A stretch of 6,139 bases of DNA. It comes from Ktedonobacteraceae bacterium (lineage in GTDB: Bacteria > Chloroflexota > Ktedonobacteria > Ktedonobacterales > Ktedonobacteraceae). Position 1 is the stretch's first letter; every line of letters starts with the position of its first letter. The position numbers and the translations under genes were made by a program. Shown here one piece after another: positions 5,120-6,139 of this stretch. Under the pieces are notes generated by a model, which was not told the origin of the DNA, searched no databases, and saw only the letters and a list, made by a program, of their open reading frames with translations. The stretch is taken from assembly GCA_017354095.1 (NCBI GenBank), contig JAFMRP010000317.1:1-6139 (forward strand), read 5' to 3'.

Positions 5120-6139
5120 ATGACGCCAGAGATAGCCGTCAAGAAGCAGCACCAGTGGTTTGTCCACGATCGGTTCGGCCTCTTCATTCACTGGGGAATC
5201 TACTCCCTGCCAGCACGCCACGAATGGGTTAAAAATCGTGAACGACTCACCGATGAGCACTACCAGCGCTATTTCGATCACTTTGACCCCGATCTCTATA
5301 ACCCCACCGAATGGGCACGCTCCGCAAAGCAGGCTGGCATGCGCTATGCGGTCATCACGACCAAGCATCACGATGGCTTCTGCCTCTGGGACTCCCAGTT
5401 GACCGACTATAAAGCAACCAACACGCCAGCCGGACGCGATCTGATCCGCGAGTGGGTCGACGCCTTCCGCGCTGAAGGCCTGAAAATCGGCTTCTACCAC
5501 TCCTTAATCGACTGGCATCACCCGGAATTCCCTGTGGATGGCCTCCATCCACAACGCGACGACCTGGAATTCCGCGAACGCAACAGCTCACGTGACATAC
5601 GCAAATACGCCACCTACCTCCATGGCCAGGTGCGCGAACTGCTGACCAACTACGGCAAGATCGACATCCTGTGGATGGATTTCTCCTATTCAGGCCATAA
5701 TTGGGGCTGGTCAAAAGGCAAAGGCAAAGAGGATTGGCAGTCAGAAAGCCTGGTACGCATGGTCCGCGAACTGCAACCAGATATCTTGATCAACAATCGC
5801 ACCGAGGTCGAGGGCGACTTCCGCACGCCCGAACAGGTACAGCCACGCGGCTGGGTCGAGGCCGACGGCAAGCGAGTCATCTGGGAGGCCTGCCAGACAC
5901 TCAACGGCAGCTGGGGCTATGACCGTGATAACCTGGACTGGAAGTCACCCGCTCTGCTCACACGCATGCTGATCGATGGCGTCTCAAAAGGCGGTAACCT
6001 GCTATTGAACGTCGGCCCAACAGCGCGCGGTGAGTTCGATCCACGCGCTCGCGCCACACTGGCTGCAATCGGCGATTGGATGCGCCGGCATAGCCGCTCG
6101 ATCTATGGCGCGACGGCGAGCGAATTCACCCCTCCGCCC
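5120..6139 (+). CDS. Alpha-L-fucosidase, glycoside hydrolase family 29 (partial, C-terminus outside window)
   Basis: The frame is open from ATG 5120 to the window end, giving 340 residues. It has the GH29 (beta/alpha)8 barrel hallmarks in order: FGLFIHWGIYS (19-29), TKHHDGFCLWDS (81-92), IGFYHSLIDW (123-132), LTNYGKIDILWMD (175-187) with Asp187 as the likely retaining nucleophile, WEACQTLNGSWGY (255-267), and GGNLLLNVGPTARGEF (291-306) near the barrel's end. The enzyme removes alpha-linked L-fucose from oligosaccharides. The acid/base residue is not assigned because it varies among subfamilies. No signal peptide is present, so the enzyme is probably cytoplasmic and acts on imported oligosaccharides. 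AAAGG at 5105-5109 lies 10 nt upstream of the start, a modest site. It follows the GntR gene in a likely operon. The usual C-terminal beta-sandwich would lie beyond the window. Confidence 0.93.
   Translation, partial: MTPEIAVKKQHQWFVHDRFGLFIHWGIYSLPARHEWVKNRERLTDEHYQRYFDHFDPDLYNPTEWARSAKQAGMRYAVITTKHHDGFCLWDSQLTDYKATNTPAGRDLIREWVDAFRAEGLKIGFYHSLIDWHHPEFPVDGLHPQRDDLEFRERNSSRDIRKYATYLHGQVRELLTNYGKIDILWMDFSYSGHNWGWSKGKGKEDWQSESLVRMVRELQPDILINNRTEVEGDFRTPEQVQPRGWVEADGKRVIWEACQTLNGSWGYDRDNLDWKSPALLTRMLIDGVSKGGNLLLNVGPTARGEFDPRARATLAAIGDWMRRHSRSIYGATASEFTPPP

Overview
The window is a piece of bacterial chromosome of moderately high GC. It carries five complete protein genes and one partial gene at each end. 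No RNA genes, insertion sequences or CRISPR arrays are visible. The style recalls the Ktedonobacteria (Chloroflexota): a zinc-ribbon plus Pro/Gly/Tyr-rich plus membrane protein, many one-component regulators, and a glycoside hydrolase. That assignment is an impression from gene content, not a computed placement.

Layout. (1) Bases 1-462, minus strand: the N-terminal 154 residues of a zinc-ribbon membrane protein that starts with GTG. (2) Bases 463-751: a divergent intergenic region with a good sigma70-type promoter for each side. (3) Bases 752-1834, plus: a zinc-dependent medium-chain dehydrogenase with both zinc sites intact. (4) Bases 1782-2390, minus: a TetR-family regulator that converges on the dehydrogenase and overlaps its 3' end by 53 bp. 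(5) Bases 2525-4018, minus: a two-gene operon of a membrane-anchored alpha/beta hydrolase followed by a 77-residue three-helix membrane protein. (6) Bases 4031-4331: a second divergent control region containing two dyads, one of them wrapped around an extended -10 element. (7) Bases 4332-5069, plus: a FadR-type GntR regulator. (8) Bases 5120-6139, plus: a GH29 alpha-L-fucosidase running off the window.

How the genes may work together. The GntR regulator and the fucosidase are co-directional, 50 bp apart, and look like a small regulator-enzyme operon for cytoplasmic breakdown of fucosylated oligosaccharides. The dehydrogenase and the TetR regulator form a tail-to-tail pair. CGCGCC-type dyads lie in both of their promoters, which makes the TetR protein a candidate repressor of both genes. 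The hydrolase and small membrane protein are a separate envelope-associated pair. No clearly new multi-gene system is evident. The most unusual points are regulatory: the 53-bp convergent overlap, a TetR -35 box embedded in the neighbour's stop codon with a hairpin plus T-tract at the TetR transcription start, and the operator-like dyad enclosing the GntR -10 box.
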